Below are positions 26,177 to 35,535 of a DNA stretch of 64,000 nucleotides, in pieces; position 1 is the stretch's first letter, and every line of letters starts with the position of its first letter. Position numbers and translations under genes: made by a program. Origin of the DNA: an uncultured Chloroflexales bacterium. GTDB taxonomy: Bacteria; Chloroflexota; Chloroflexia; Chloroflexales; Chloroflexaceae. The stretch covers positions 248,001 through 312,000 of the forward strand of contig CALGUG010000011.1 in assembly GCA_937902315.1 (NCBI GenBank). Direction: 5' to 3'. The notes under the pieces are model-generated. The model worked only from the letters and a program-made list of their open reading frames with translations. It had not been told where the DNA came from and did not search any database.

Positions 26177-26977
26177 TTAGTATGAGACAGAGTGCATGGG
26201 CTGAATAAAATCGCTCAGCATGCGCAGCATCACTCGCGAACACACTTGATAGCCTTGACCAGAAACGCGCATAAAGCTGGCGTTGGGAATGGCTTCGCCC
26301 AACTGGTGAGCCACCGCTTGCAAGCTGGGCGCGCTCTTTTCGCCGACCGCCACCAACACAGGCAGATCTAGGCGCGCGGCCTGCTCGATGGGCGGCTTCA
26401 GCAAGCTCAGCTCGATATCGTAGAGCAGGCTCGGGCTCAGATCGAGCATGGTCTGCCAGGTCGGCAACATGCGCCGCCAGAGGATCAACGGGTAGGGTGT
26501 GCCGCTCCAGCGCAGAAAGTAGCTGAGCGCCTTGGCGCGCTTGCCCGAGCGCAGCAGGAGCTGAATGGCATGCCGAAGCTGTTCCTTGCGCTCTTGATCG
26601 GCCTGATCGTAGGCGTAGGCTGGCTCGTACAGCACCAAATGATCGATCTTGTGGCTAAAGCGCAGAGCGGCTTCGAGGGCCAACACTGCGCCCGTCGAAT
26701 GGCCGAATAACGAAGCCCTGCCACCGGCCACATTGATCATAGCTTCGATGTCTTCAAGCTCGCGCCCGATGGCGTAGGGCGGAAAATTGCCGCTATCGCC
26801 CCGCCCGCGGCGGTCGTAGCAGAAGAGCGTAAAGCGGTTGGCGAAGGTTTTGGCAGCACAAACAACCGGCCGCGACGTGCGAAAGCTGCCCGCGCCGGTA
26901 CAATAGATCAAGCTCGAGCCGCTCCCATAGACGTCGTATGCGATCCGCGTGCCGTCCTTCGATTGAACGCTCATCAT
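26177..26977 (-). CDS. Alpha/beta hydrolase
   Basis: A 266-residue cytoplasmic hydrolase. FCYDRRGRGDSG is the usual block after strand 4, FGHSTGAVLAL carries the nucleophilic serine on its elbow, and LPVLVAVGEKSAPSLQ fits the strand before the acid residue. The expected final histidine is not placed clearly; the C-terminus has GQGYQVCSRVMLRMLSDFI where a GxxH motif is normal, so the catalytic histidine may be missing or shifted. The gene stands alone, with no operon partner to suggest a substrate. Confidence 0.82.
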   Translation of the reverse strand: MMSVQSKDGTRIAYDVYGSGSSLIYCTGAGSFRTSRPVVCAAKTFANRFTLFCYDRRGRGDSGNFPPYAIGRELEDIEAMINVAGGRASLFGHSTGAVLALEAALRFSHKIDHLVLYEPAYAYDQADQERKEQLRHAIQLLLRSGKRAKALSYFLRWSGTPYPLILWRRMLPTWQTMLDLSPSLLYDIELSLLKPPIEQAARLDLPVLVAVGEKSAPSLQAVAHQLGEAIPNASFMRVSGQGYQVCSRVMLRMLSDFIQPMHSVSY

Positions 26978-27348
26978 AAGCCAACCCCGCCTGTTGATGC
27001 TCTACAGTTGAGCAAGCCAGCATCAGCGCTAAGCCGAAGCCAAGATTACAGCCGTATCGTCGCAGCAAGCCTGCGCTGCGCCAGCTCCTTGCACGGGCTG
27101 TTCTTATTTCTGGGGCAAAGGTGGTGCGAGAAAGGCGAAATAAGTGTACAGCGCTCGAGTCTGATATGGTTCTTTTTTTGCATGCTCAAACGTAGAAATC
27201 GAGTGAATTTGGGGGATCGGCTGAGCGATTCGAGCTAAACTGCGAAATCTCTCAGTCAGTAGCAGCCTAGCAGCGTAAGACAGCGTTTAACCTGCTAGGC
27301 GTGTGCGCCTGGTAGGTCGCAGCGATTCCAGCGCTTACAAGCTTCGTT

Positions 27349-27472
27349 ATACCAGATCCGTTTAAAGAGCTGCATTCTCTTCGCTTAGAAAAACGAAAAG
27401 CCGGGAAAAGGAAAGAGTCACGTTCCGCTCTGCCGAAGGCCAAAGAGAAAGTAAGCTAGCAGATTTGGTATT
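27349..27472 (+). repeat. Family B MITE-like element, complete copy
   Basis: Starts ATACCAGATCCGTTTAAAGA, carries CTCTGCCGAAGGCCAAAG and ends GCAGATTTGGTATT. Apart from this and the neighbouring family A copy, the gap 26.98-27.64 kb shows no gene. Confidence 0.75.
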
Positions 27473-27545
27473 ACTTGCCGAAGCTAGAGCGAGCGATCGT
27501 GCCCTGAGCCTGTCGAAGGGCACGATCGCTCGCTTGGGTGGGGCC

Positions 27546-27606
27546 GTTTGGTAGCCGAAGGCGGACGCGCTAGAAGCCGAATGGGAGGTTGAGAGCTCTC
27601 CGCCAG
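27546..27606 (+). repeat. Family A intergenic repeat, copy 9
   Basis: TTTGGTAGCCGAAGGCGGAC, CGCTAGAAGCCGAATGGGAG and GAGAGCTCTCCGCC, ending about 30 bp from the stop of the deacetylase gene. Confidence 0.75.
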
Positions 27607-27635
27607 AAGAGCGAACAGAGCAGACAGATACGCTC

Positions 27636-29774
27636 TCACTTGAGGATCTGGCTCAAGGGCACAGCTTGAAAGCCGAGCGCCTCTAAACGGTCGAGCCAGA
27701 CGGGCAAGCCCTCGATGGTGGAAGCGCGCTGATGCATCAAGAGGATACCCCCATAGCCGCTTTGGGGATTGGCTTCAACACGCTCGATCCAATAGGGAAT
27801 AGCGGCGTCGTCGGCGCTCCAATGGTAAGAGATATAACCCTCTTCGGCCAAGATTTGTAGCACTTGAGGGTTCTTATCGCCGTAGGGGAAGCGGAAAAAC
27901 GGCTTGGGATCGACGCCCGTGGTCTCGATAATGATCTGCTCAGTCAGCTTAATCTCAGAGCGCGCGCCGTCGAGGCCGATCTGGGTGAAGTGGGGGTTCG
28001 TCAAAGAGTGATTGGCCAGCTCGTGGCCTTCGCTCACCAAAAAGCGCGCCTCCTCGGGGTAGCGCTTGACCCAATCGCCCGTTACAAAGAAGGTCGCATG
28101 CACCCCACGCTCGCGCAGCAGATCGCAGATCTGATAAAGCATGTCGTCGTTGATCTCGACATCGAAGGTCAGCGCGACCAACGGCAGGTCTTGGCGCCCA
28201 ATGTCCACATCGAGGCCCGGGTGACCTTGGGGCGCATCGCCATAGACGGGGATCACCAAGCCGCGCCCGGGAATCAGCAGACTATCAGCTTCCAAACGGT
28301 TGATCTGAGCGATCGCCGCTGGCTCGCTAGCGAATTTGGCCGCGATCGATTCCAAGCTGTCGTTCGGCTCTACCAGATAGGTCAGCCAGCGTTGCGGCTG
28401 CTTGATAAGGGCCGGAATGGCGGTCGCCTGCGGGGTTGGGGTCGCCAGCAGAGCCGGATCAATGGTCGGGGTTGGATCTGGCCCAAAGAAGCCAAACATA
28501 CGAAAGCCGCCAGACTCGGCCTCTTGGGCTTGAGCGCTCTGCGTGGGCTGCGCTTGGCTTGGATCGCGCAGCATCAAGAGGCTTAGCAACAGCAGCAGCG
28601 CCACCGCCGAGATCAAGCCAGCGAAGAGCAGCGGGTTGCGTCGCATACGGATCTGGCGCTTGAGGCCAGCAGCGTGTATCGCGCCACTAGGCTGGAACAG
28701 AATCGGCAAACCCCAGACCGTGCGATCGTGCAACTGGGCCAACGCCTGTCGTCCCAAAATCATAGCCTCATAGAGCGAGATGCCCTCGCTCTGCGCGCGG
28801 TAGAAGGCTTGGGCGAAACGGGCTGATTCGTGCGGGCTGAGCGGACTATGAAAAGCGACCACGCCGCGCAGCTTGTGCTGTGCCAGCCCTTGAGCGAAGC
28901 GGCTATTGGCCGCCGCCAGCTTACCCGCCGCGCGCCAACTGCCGTCGAGCAGCACCGTCGGAGCTTGACCGCCCAAAAGCGCCGCAAACTCGGCCACGCT
29001 ATAGGCTTTGTCGAGAAAGAGCTGCGGCAGATCGCGGCCCGCAAATTCGGCCCGCGCCAAAACATGGATCAGGTCGGGGCGATACTTTGCCACCACCCGC
29101 GCGATCTCGCGCCCCGAAGGGGCAACCAGCGCGCGATACTGAAGCGCCTGCGTATCGACTAGATCGTTGAGAATGCCCTGCAAGGCAATGAAGACCGCAT
29201 CGTGTTCGTCGGGTGTCAGCAGCAAGACCCGCAATGGGCCAGCATCGCGAATCATTGCCCACGGATTGGCCAAGCCAAAGCCTTCGCGAGCGCTGCGCTG
29301 CTCGATCTGGCGCACAAAGCCATAGTCCTCCAACAAGGCGGGCGACCATGTGTGACGGCCCTTGATGGTTAGCCATTCCCAAGGCAGGCTGGCAAGTTCG
29401 GGCGCATCGATCTGAAAGGAGATCGCGAGCGCAAGCTCATGCTGGCGGGCGTGCTCGATGCTTTCGAGCAGATAGCTACGCACCGGCTCGACAAAAATCT
29501 GACGAGCCAGATAGACCCCCATCTGGTCTTCGTCGCCGCCTTCATGCTGCGATTGCGGTTCGAGCAGAGCCGCGCCGCGCTGTATCAAACGTTCGGGAAG
29601 AGTAAGTGCGATCTCGGCTTGGGCCAGTTGATAGTGACGTGTGGCAGTTACGCGGTTGAGCAAGCGCACCTGAAGCGGGTAGTGCCCATCGGCATGTCGT
29701 CGGCCGATCTGAAGCAAAAAAACCAACAAACCAGACGAACGTTGTGGTTGGTTCGCATCGATTGCCATATACAA
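27636..29774 (-). CDS. CHAT-like / LysM / polysaccharide deacetylase fusion protein, membrane-anchored
   Basis: A 712-residue protein in four parts. Residues ~100-365 resemble a CHAT (caspase-like) domain: LPWEWLTIKG, RVLLLTP, RPDLIHVLA and VWGLPILFQPSGAI. Its catalytic dyad looks lost: the usual second H-G is RAE (241-243) and the usual N-A-C block is LDGSW (276-280). Residues 382-402 are one membrane helix, then a Pro/Thr linker, a LysM domain (465-510, YLVEPNDSLESIAAKF) and a NodB carbohydrate esterase domain (532-700) with TFDVE, HSLTN and RFPYGD. In NodB the second metal histidine is Asn593. The deacetylase half should lie outside the membrane and the CHAT half inside, suggesting an intracellular input that controls peptidoglycan or chitin-oligomer deacetylation. 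Confidence 0.85.
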   Translation of the reverse strand: MYMAIDANQPQRSSGLLVFLLQIGRRHADGHYPLQVRLLNRVTATRHYQLAQAEIALTLPERLIQRGAALLEPQSQHEGGDEDQMGVYLARQIFVEPVRSYLLESIEHARQHELALAISFQIDAPELASLPWEWLTIKGRHTWSPALLEDYGFVRQIEQRSAREGFGLANPWAMIRDAGPLRVLLLTPDEHDAVFIALQGILNDLVDTQALQYRALVAPSGREIARVVAKYRPDLIHVLARAEFAGRDLPQLFLDKAYSVAEFAALLGGQAPTVLLDGSWRAAGKLAAANSRFAQGLAQHKLRGVVAFHSPLSPHESARFAQAFYRAQSEGISLYEAMILGRQALAQLHDRTVWGLPILFQPSGAIHAAGLKRQIRMRRNPLLFAGLISAVALLLLLSLLMLRDPSQAQPTQSAQAQEAESGGFRMFGFFGPDPTPTIDPALLATPTPQATAIPALIKQPQRWLTYLVEPNDSLESIAAKFASEPAAIAQINRLEADSLLIPGRGLVIPVYGDAPQGHPGLDVDIGRQDLPLVALTFDVEINDDMLYQICDLLRERGVHATFFVTGDWVKRYPEEARFLVSEGHELANHSLTNPHFTQIGLDGARSEIKLTEQIIIETTGVDPKPFFRFPYGDKNPQVLQILAEEGYISYHWSADDAAIPYWIERVEANPQSGYGGILLMHQRASTIEGLPVWLDRLEALGFQAVPLSQILK

Positions 29775-29995
29775 CGGCCCTTCAATCGAACAGTTATGAG
29801 AAGAACAAAGTTACTTCCAACCATAGTACCATATCGTTCAAGCTTCTATAAAGGCCGATTCTCCTAAAAGCGCCGAAATGCGCTCTTCCCGCTCAGACTA
29901 ACGCCCTTCCATCAGCCGATTCGCCCCATTTTGCCCGCCCTAGAGCTGAATCGCTGCGCTATTCTACCGTCTACCGCCCTCGTACAGTCCATTAT

Positions 29996-30060
29996 TTGGC
30001 GGAGAGGCGGCTAGTTCCCATTCGGCTTCTAACGCGTCCGCCTTCGGCTATCAACATTCT
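29996..30060 (-). repeat. Family A intergenic repeat, copy 10
   Basis: TTGGCGGAGAGGCGGCTAGT, CCCATTCGGCTTCTAACGCG and TCCGCCTTCGGCTATCAAC. Confidence 0.75.
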
Positions 30061-30149
30061 TTCCAAACATTCGGCAAGCGCCTCGCAGCTTGCGCTGCGA
30101 CCTGCCAGGCACTCGCGCCTAGCAGGTCAAACGCTCTCCTTCGCCATCA

Positions 30150-30310
30150 AACAACATTGGACAAATTCCACTCTGCCCAAGGCCAAAAAAATGCGAAAGC
30201 GCTAGCTAATGTTCCAACTTGAAGATGTGACCTCTCACAACACGCAGAAACACAAAACTGGGAAAAAGTTCCACTCTGCCCAAGGTCAAAAAAAGCTGCT
30301 AGCTAACGTT
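30150..30310 (+). repeat. Two partial family B elements in tandem
   Basis: Two copies of the core, AATTCCACTCTGCCCAAGGC (at 30170) and GTTCCACTCTGCCCAAGGTC (at 30276), each followed by AAAAAA and GCTAGCTAA; neither has clear terminal repeats. The gap 29.78-30.37 kb holds only these repeats and family A copy 10. Confidence 0.55.
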
Positions 30311-30367
30311 TGCCCTTCGACAAGCTCAGGGAACCTTAGCTAGCGCCTGCCACAACCTTAACAAGAG

Positions 30368-31684
30368 CTAGTTGGGGGAGACGACCGGAATACGGTCGGT
30401 ACGCGGCAGCTGGATGCCCGGCATCGCGCGGCGGTTGGCGCGCGTCATGGCGAAGACATCGCGCAAAAGCTGCTCGTAGGCGGGCGTCATCTCACGTTTG
30501 CGCCGCCCCATCACTTTGCGGGCCACATCGATCATGCCGTCGATGCGATATTCGTGGAAGTGTTCGCCGCCCCAAGTGAAGGGAGGCACAGTTTTGGGCG
30601 CCGAGTGCACGCCGAAGATATTGCTGCCGATGCCGATCACCGAGCCGCCCGAGATATGCACGCCGATGCCCAGTTTGACATGGTCGGCCAAGAAGCAGCC
30701 CAGCTTCAGCTCGCCGCTATCGATCTGGCCGATGCCCTCTAGGCTCACGCGAATCGTGCCATAGGTGTTCTTCAGGTCGCTGTTGGTGGTCATCGCGCCG
30801 ATATTGACCCACTCGCCCAGATAGCTGTGGCCCAAGAAGCCATCGTGGTGCTTGTTGCTATAGCCTTGGATCACGCTAGCTTCGACTTCGCCGCCCACAC
30901 GGCAGACCGGGCCGATGCTGGTTTCGCCCCGAATACGAGCGCTGGCGATCAAGCTATCGGGGCCGAGGTAGCAGGGGCCTTGAATAAACGAAAATGGCTC
31001 GATGTGGGCGCCGTCGACGATGATCGGGCCGTCGCGCGCGTCGAGCACCAGCGGCCCATCGAGGCGCGATCCCGGGCGCACCAAGACCTGATCGGGGCGA
31101 TGCACCACTACGTGCGGGTATTCAGCGCTCAGTTGCTCGAAGGGCAGACAGCCTCCGACTGCCTGCAGCAAAGGCGCATCCTCGACGATCTGCGCCCCAT
31201 TGCTATTGATCAGATGCCAAGGGTACTCGATCAAGCAGCTGTCACGCTCAACCACACGGGCGAAGCGGCGCAGTTCGATCAAAGCCATCTCGCTGTCTTG
31301 GCGGCGCAGGTACGAGATCACCAAGCTGGCCAAGGTCGGGCTGAGACGCGCCCCCAAGAGCTGGTTGCCCACCACAAACACCGTGCCGATCGGCGCCTCA
31401 AGTAGATCAGGCAGCCACGCCAAGGAACAAGCACGAGCATTGATCAATACCAGCGGTTCGCTGCGCCCCAAGATGGGCGCTAAGCCTTGTTCAGGGCCGA
31501 ACATGCGCATCAAGTGAGGGCGACAGATTCCAGCGATCTCTTCTTTAATGCCATGCTGGAGCATGAAGGCTTCGACCCGCTCGCGCAAGGTCCAAGCGCC
31601 ACAACGCAGCTCAAACAGCGGTCGGGCATAGACCAACGGCTGCAAACTGCGAAAGCCCTCATCTTCAAACAGCATTATGCTCAT
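30368..31684 (-). CDS. GlmU-like putative sugar nucleotidyltransferase/acetyltransferase (TIGR03991 type)
   Basis: A 438-residue protein. The N-terminus MSIMLFEDEGFRSLQPLVYA, then RPLFELRCGAWTLRER, is the signature of the alternative bacterial GlmU group, whose N-terminal domain is an unusual nucleotidyltransferase. Residues ~215-390 form a left-handed beta-helix (hexapeptide repeats such as GPCYLGPDSLIASARIRGET and GCFLADHVKLGIGVHI) expected to act as an acyltransferase. It is last in a four-gene minus-strand run with GlmR/YvcK and two phosphohexomutases, which supports a role in UDP-GlcNAc or related nucleotide-sugar synthesis. Start at the ATG 66 bp downstream of yvcK. Confidence 0.82.
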   Translation of the reverse strand: MSIMLFEDEGFRSLQPLVYARPLFELRCGAWTLRERVEAFMLQHGIKEEIAGICRPHLMRMFGPEQGLAPILGRSEPLVLINARACSLAWLPDLLEAPIGTVFVVGNQLLGARLSPTLASLVISYLRRQDSEMALIELRRFARVVERDSCLIEYPWHLINSNGAQIVEDAPLLQAVGGCLPFEQLSAEYPHVVVHRPDQVLVRPGSRLDGPLVLDARDGPIIVDGAHIEPFSFIQGPCYLGPDSLIASARIRGETSIGPVCRVGGEVEASVIQGYSNKHHDGFLGHSYLGEWVNIGAMTTNSDLKNTYGTIRVSLEGIGQIDSGELKLGCFLADHVKLGIGVHISGGSVIGIGSNIFGVHSAPKTVPPFTWGGEHFHEYRIDGMIDVARKVMGRRKREMTPAYEQLLRDVFAMTRANRRAMPGIQLPRTDRIPVVSPN

Positions 31685-31750
31685 ATCGTTCGTTCTCTAT
31701 CTGGTCACGAAAGCTAGCCGAGTTCCTCGATCTCGTCTCGAAGCATGGGC

Positions 31751-32956
31751 TTAGGTCGCGTTCAAGATCGCCAAAATCGCAGCCGCCAGCTTCTCGGGAT
31801 CGTGGCGCAGAACCTGAACCGCCCGCACTTCGCCCGGCCGATCGAGCGAGGCGATGGTTTGCACCAGCGAGCTAGCTAAGTCGCTTTCGAGCACGATCGC
31901 GCCTTCGACCAATAAGCCTTTCTGGTGGCCTTCGTCGCTCTGCAAAACCGCCGTCTCTTCGTAGGCCTCCGGCTCAAGGTAGACCGGCGATTGGTTGGCG
32001 GCCTCGTAGATCTGACGCACCTCGGGATCGATCCGCTGGGCATTGACCAGCACATAGTCGGGCGTGAAGCCGCCGTAGCGCTTGATCTCGCGAATATGAT
32101 CCGAAACGCTGAAGCCACTGGTCAGGCCCGGCTCGGTCATTAGGTTGCAGACAAAGATCTTAACCGCCTTCGAGTTACAGATCAGCTCGCGCAGTTCGTC
32201 GATCAGCAGATTGGGTAGCACACTCTCGAACAGACTGCCCGGCCCCAGCACGATCGCGTCAGCTTTCGAGATGGCGTCGACGACCACATGGGCCAGCGGG
32301 TGAGACGGATGGTTTGCATCGTTCCATTGCAAACTAAGCTGAGCAACGTGGTGCTTTTCGTAGAGAGGGTTGCGCGCGATCTGGCGAATCTGTTTGATGT
32401 TGACCTTAGTGCCTTCATCAAGGGTCGCCATGATCTGAGCTGGCAAGGGCGTGGGCGGCACAAATTCGACATGTTCGCTGCTCAACAAGCTCGAAGCACG
32501 GTAGTAGTATTCGACCGGATCTTGGAGCGGCGTGATACAGGTGAGATGTTCGAGATGCGGAATCAGGCGGGTAAAGATGAACATCCCCGCGCCGCCCGAC
32601 AAGACAACGATGCGAGGAGGTCGATCTTCTTTACGATAGCCCAAACCGAGCACAACTTCGCGCTGGCCCGCCTCTGTGTTGAGCGGAATAACCGCCATCG
32701 CGCTCAATTGCCACATGCCAACCAGCAACACGGCTGTGCCAACAAGCAAAAAGAGCAGCGCTCGTTGCCAGGTCTCTAAAAATTGGAGGGTGAGGTAGTA
32801 GAAGAATGCTGGAACTTCAACATTCTTGTAAATAGCCGTTAAAACATAGCCCACTCCCAACGACAGTAACACAATCCCCACCAGCGTGATCGCCAGCGGT
32901 TGCGTTAGCGAGCGGAGGGCCTGAAGCCGTCGTATTGTCTCACGCATGCCCATCAA
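31751..32956 (-). CDS. GlmR/YvcK (CofD-fold) carbon-flux regulator with N-terminal membrane segments
   Basis: A 401-residue protein. Residues about 20-80 carry two membrane segments (LAITLVGIVLLSLGVGYVLT and ALLFLLVGTAVLLVGMW). The rest is the CofD/YvcK fold: RIVVLSGGAGMFIFTRLIPH is the nucleotide-binding loop, ADAIVLGPGSLFESVLPNLL and FVCNLMTEPGLTSGFSVSDH are family hallmarks. In Bacillus the soluble homologue binds UDP-GlcNAc and stimulates GlmS. Here it lies between a phosphohexomutase and a GlmU-like gene, fitting the same role; membrane anchoring is an extra feature. Confidence 0.88.
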   Translation of the reverse strand: MMGMRETIRRLQALRSLTQPLAITLVGIVLLSLGVGYVLTAIYKNVEVPAFFYYLTLQFLETWQRALLFLLVGTAVLLVGMWQLSAMAVIPLNTEAGQREVVLGLGYRKEDRPPRIVVLSGGAGMFIFTRLIPHLEHLTCITPLQDPVEYYYRASSLLSSEHVEFVPPTPLPAQIMATLDEGTKVNIKQIRQIARNPLYEKHHVAQLSLQWNDANHPSHPLAHVVVDAISKADAIVLGPGSLFESVLPNLLIDELRELICNSKAVKIFVCNLMTEPGLTSGFSVSDHIREIKRYGGFTPDYVLVNAQRIDPEVRQIYEAANQSPVYLEPEAYEETAVLQSDEGHQKGLLVEGAIVLESDLASSLVQTIASLDRPGEVRAVQVLRHDPEKLAAAILAILNAT

Positions 32957-32985
32957 GCAGGAAGCCGTCTTATCTCACTCCTGCT

Positions 32986-34125
32986 TTACCCCTTTCCTCG
33001 TATTGCGCTCCACACTTCGTCAAGCAGCGCACGCAAATTGCCTCCCGCACGGGCCAGCAGCTCCATGGTCAGCAATCCGGCATACAGGCCGTCGGCATAC
33101 GGGCTGAAGCGCCCACAGCTGATTTCGCCTTCGGAGCTTGCGCCGATCACCAAACTGTTGCGGTCGTGAGCGATCAACTGGGCGATGCGCTGGCGCGGCT
33201 GCGGCGACTGTTCGATCGTTAAGCCCAAGCCATCGCCCCACAGCTGCAAGCCCGGCACAGGATCGCTGATTTCGGGAACGACCACCAAACCACGCTGACG
33301 ATGTTGGCGCGATAAATGGGCAGCCAAAACCAAAGCTAGCTCAAAGATCGTCACCGGATCGCCAGCTTTATCGATCACATTAATCGCACTTCCATCAGCA
33401 GAAAGAGCGATTCCTAAGTTTGAATCGCTCTCGCGTACCAGCTTGCGCAAGCGCATCAAGGGCGCTCCGACCGGCTGTGGAGTGCCTCGCCCAAAGAGTG
33501 GATCGGTCTCGCGGTTGATCTCGATCGCTTTGGTTTGAGCACCCTCCCCAATCGCTGCGGGAATATAACCTGCGGTGGTGCCATGCATGGTATCAACAAA
33601 CACCGTCAGTGGCGTGCGGCGAATCAGGTCGATATCGATCTGACTACGCAATAAGTCAAGGTAGGGCGTGCGCAAGTCATTGACTGTTGCATCATTCGTT
33701 TCGCTCGGCGGGAAGGCTGCAAACAGTTCAGCGGGCACGCTCTCAGGCTGGTGTTGTAAGCTCACATCGACCTGAGGGGTCAAAAGCAGCAAGCCATTGC
33801 GCCAATAGGCTTGGTTACTGGCCGTCACAATCAGTGCGCAACTTGCGCGGCGCTGTTCAAGGGCATATTGTACCGCAGGCAGAGGGCTGGGCGTCGGCAC
33901 AAGGCTGACCGGAACACCCTGGGCCTGCAGGGCGTAGCTGATATCGCGCGCAAACAGCGATGACATAAAACGTGTATCGCACGTTACTAAGCAGCTCCAC
34001 CCCTGGGCCAACAATGCCGTACCTAAGCCATAACAGCGCCGCCGGACTTCATCGAGCGTGAAGTCGGAAGCATACACACCTTCCCAACGATCTATATGTA
34101 AACGGAGGTGATCTGCCATAGTCAT
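32986..34125 (-). CDS. Degenerate phosphohexomutase-like protein (probable pseudoenzyme)
   Basis: A 379-residue relative of the phosphomannomutase encoded just upstream. It keeps the domain I fold (VTCDTRFMSS, VSLVPTPSPLPAVQYAL) but the phosphoserine loop is TASNQAYW (S103, without the His-Asn-Pro that follows it in active enzymes) and the metal loop is SADGSAIN (242-249) in place of D-G-D-x-D-R. The sugar-binding loop and the fourth domain are also absent. It is therefore unlikely to be a mutase and may regulate or scaffold its neighbour. Its start lies 21 bp after the stop of the active mutase, so both are cotranslated. Confidence 0.82.
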   Translation of the reverse strand: MTMADHLRLHIDRWEGVYASDFTLDEVRRRCYGLGTALLAQGWSCLVTCDTRFMSSLFARDISYALQAQGVPVSLVPTPSPLPAVQYALEQRRASCALIVTASNQAYWRNGLLLLTPQVDVSLQHQPESVPAELFAAFPPSETNDATVNDLRTPYLDLLRSQIDIDLIRRTPLTVFVDTMHGTTAGYIPAAIGEGAQTKAIEINRETDPLFGRGTPQPVGAPLMRLRKLVRESDSNLGIALSADGSAINVIDKAGDPVTIFELALVLAAHLSRQHRQRGLVVVPEISDPVPGLQLWGDGLGLTIEQSPQPRQRIAQLIAHDRNSLVIGASSEGEISCGRFSPYADGLYAGLLTMELLARAGGNLRALLDEVWSAIRGKG

Positions 34126-34146
34126 GTAAGAGCCATATGGGCTGCA

Positions 34147-35535
34147 CTAGCCCTGCTGTTCAAATGTCTCTACAATACCCAGCATCAATGCACGTATTTC
34201 ACGCGCTCGTTCAAGCGTGGTTGCTTCAAAACGGGCTGAAAGGACCGGCTCGGTGTTTGAAGCACGAATGATACCCCAGCCGTTTTCGACATTGAGTCGA
34301 ACACCATCAAGCGTATCGATATCGCCTTTACCAAGCAATGCCTCTTTTAAGGCGTGAATAACAGCAAATTTGCGTTCATCGGAACAAGGGATGCGTTCAT
34401 CGGGTAAGGCAGCATAACTTGGGTAGGCTTCGAGCAACGACGAGACCGAACGATCGCTCGCATCAAGTGCCGCCAAGAGGCGTGCCGCTGCAAAGGTGCC
34501 ATCATCGAAGTTATGGAGCGCTGCTGAGGAAGCAATGATATGCCCACTCCGTTCGCCGCCTAAAACCGCCTGCGTCTCGCGCAGCGCTGCGGTCATATGG
34601 CCATAGCCGGTCTTACAGCGTACTGGAACGCCGCCAAAGTCGCGCACAGCCTGTTCGAGCACCGAGCTACACATCACATCGAAAACGACCGAGGCGCCCG
34701 TCTTCTCTGGAAGCAATGCTTGCGCCAAAATGATCATAGCACGATCTGCGCTCACGATCGAGCCGTTATTATCGATAACACCGATACGATCACCATCGCC
34801 ATCAAGGGCAATGCCGATATCTGCTTTGTGAGCGATAACCGCACGCGAAAGGTCGGACAGATTTTTTGGGTCACTCGGATCAGGGTGATGGTTCGGGAAG
34901 CGCCCATCTGGTTCGATATACAATGGGATCACCTCAAGGCCGCAGGCGCGCAGGGCTTGTACAGCGAGCGGGCCAGCGACACCGTTACCACCATCGAGTA
35001 TCACTTTGCGCGCTGCGAGCTGACCGATCTGTTCAGCAAAGCTGGCGCAATAGGCCGGACAAATATCAACACTCTCGAGGGTTCCAGTAGTTGCATCTTG
35101 GTAGGCTTCGTCGAGAATGATCTGTTTGATCGCTTGCAGATCGCTATTTGGAACCGGAGAGCTTCCGTACTGCGCATCAGCTTGACGGAGCTTCACGCCA
35201 TTATAGCTTGGTGGGTTGTGGCTGGCCGAAATGGTAGCACCACCATCGACTCCAAGATGTGCGACCGCGAAATACATCACGGGTGTAGGAACCTCGCCGA
35301 GCAAGATCACATTGATACCACTTGTTCGCAAGCCCGCTACAAAGGCTTGTTCTAACTGAGGTGAACTTGTTCGCGCATCGCGGCCAACGACCATGGTTTG
35401 TTTGCCTCGGCTGCGAAACAAGCTTCCCGTGGCTCTTCCAATAGCATAGAGCGTCGAATCGGAGAGATCGCGACCTACGATGCCACGGATATCGTTTGCT
35501 CGAAAAATTGCCGGATTAATGGCGTTCTCCGCCAC
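34147..35535 (-). CDS. Phosphomannomutase/phosphoglucomutase
   Basis: A 462-residue alpha-D-phosphohexomutase with all four domains. The active serine lies in TISASHNPPSYNG, the magnesium loop is LDGDGDRIG, the sugar loop GGERSGH and the phosphate-binding loop RASNTEPVL. DGRFPNHHPDPSDPKNLSDL is typical of bifunctional PMM/PGM enzymes of the AlgC/ManB type, rather than GlmM. It interconverts hexose 1- and 6-phosphates for nucleotide sugars. It is first in a four-gene minus-strand operon ending in the GlmU-like gene. Confidence 0.92.
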   Translation of the reverse strand: MAENAINPAIFRANDIRGIVGRDLSDSTLYAIGRATGSLFRSRGKQTMVVGRDARTSSPQLEQAFVAGLRTSGINVILLGEVPTPVMYFAVAHLGVDGGATISASHNPPSYNGVKLRQADAQYGSSPVPNSDLQAIKQIILDEAYQDATTGTLESVDICPAYCASFAEQIGQLAARKVILDGGNGVAGPLAVQALRACGLEVIPLYIEPDGRFPNHHPDPSDPKNLSDLSRAVIAHKADIGIALDGDGDRIGVIDNNGSIVSADRAMIILAQALLPEKTGASVVFDVMCSSVLEQAVRDFGGVPVRCKTGYGHMTAALRETQAVLGGERSGHIIASSAALHNFDDGTFAAARLLAALDASDRSVSSLLEAYPSYAALPDERIPCSDERKFAVIHALKEALLGKGDIDTLDGVRLNVENGWGIIRASNTEPVLSARFEATTLERAREIRALMLGIVETFEQQG

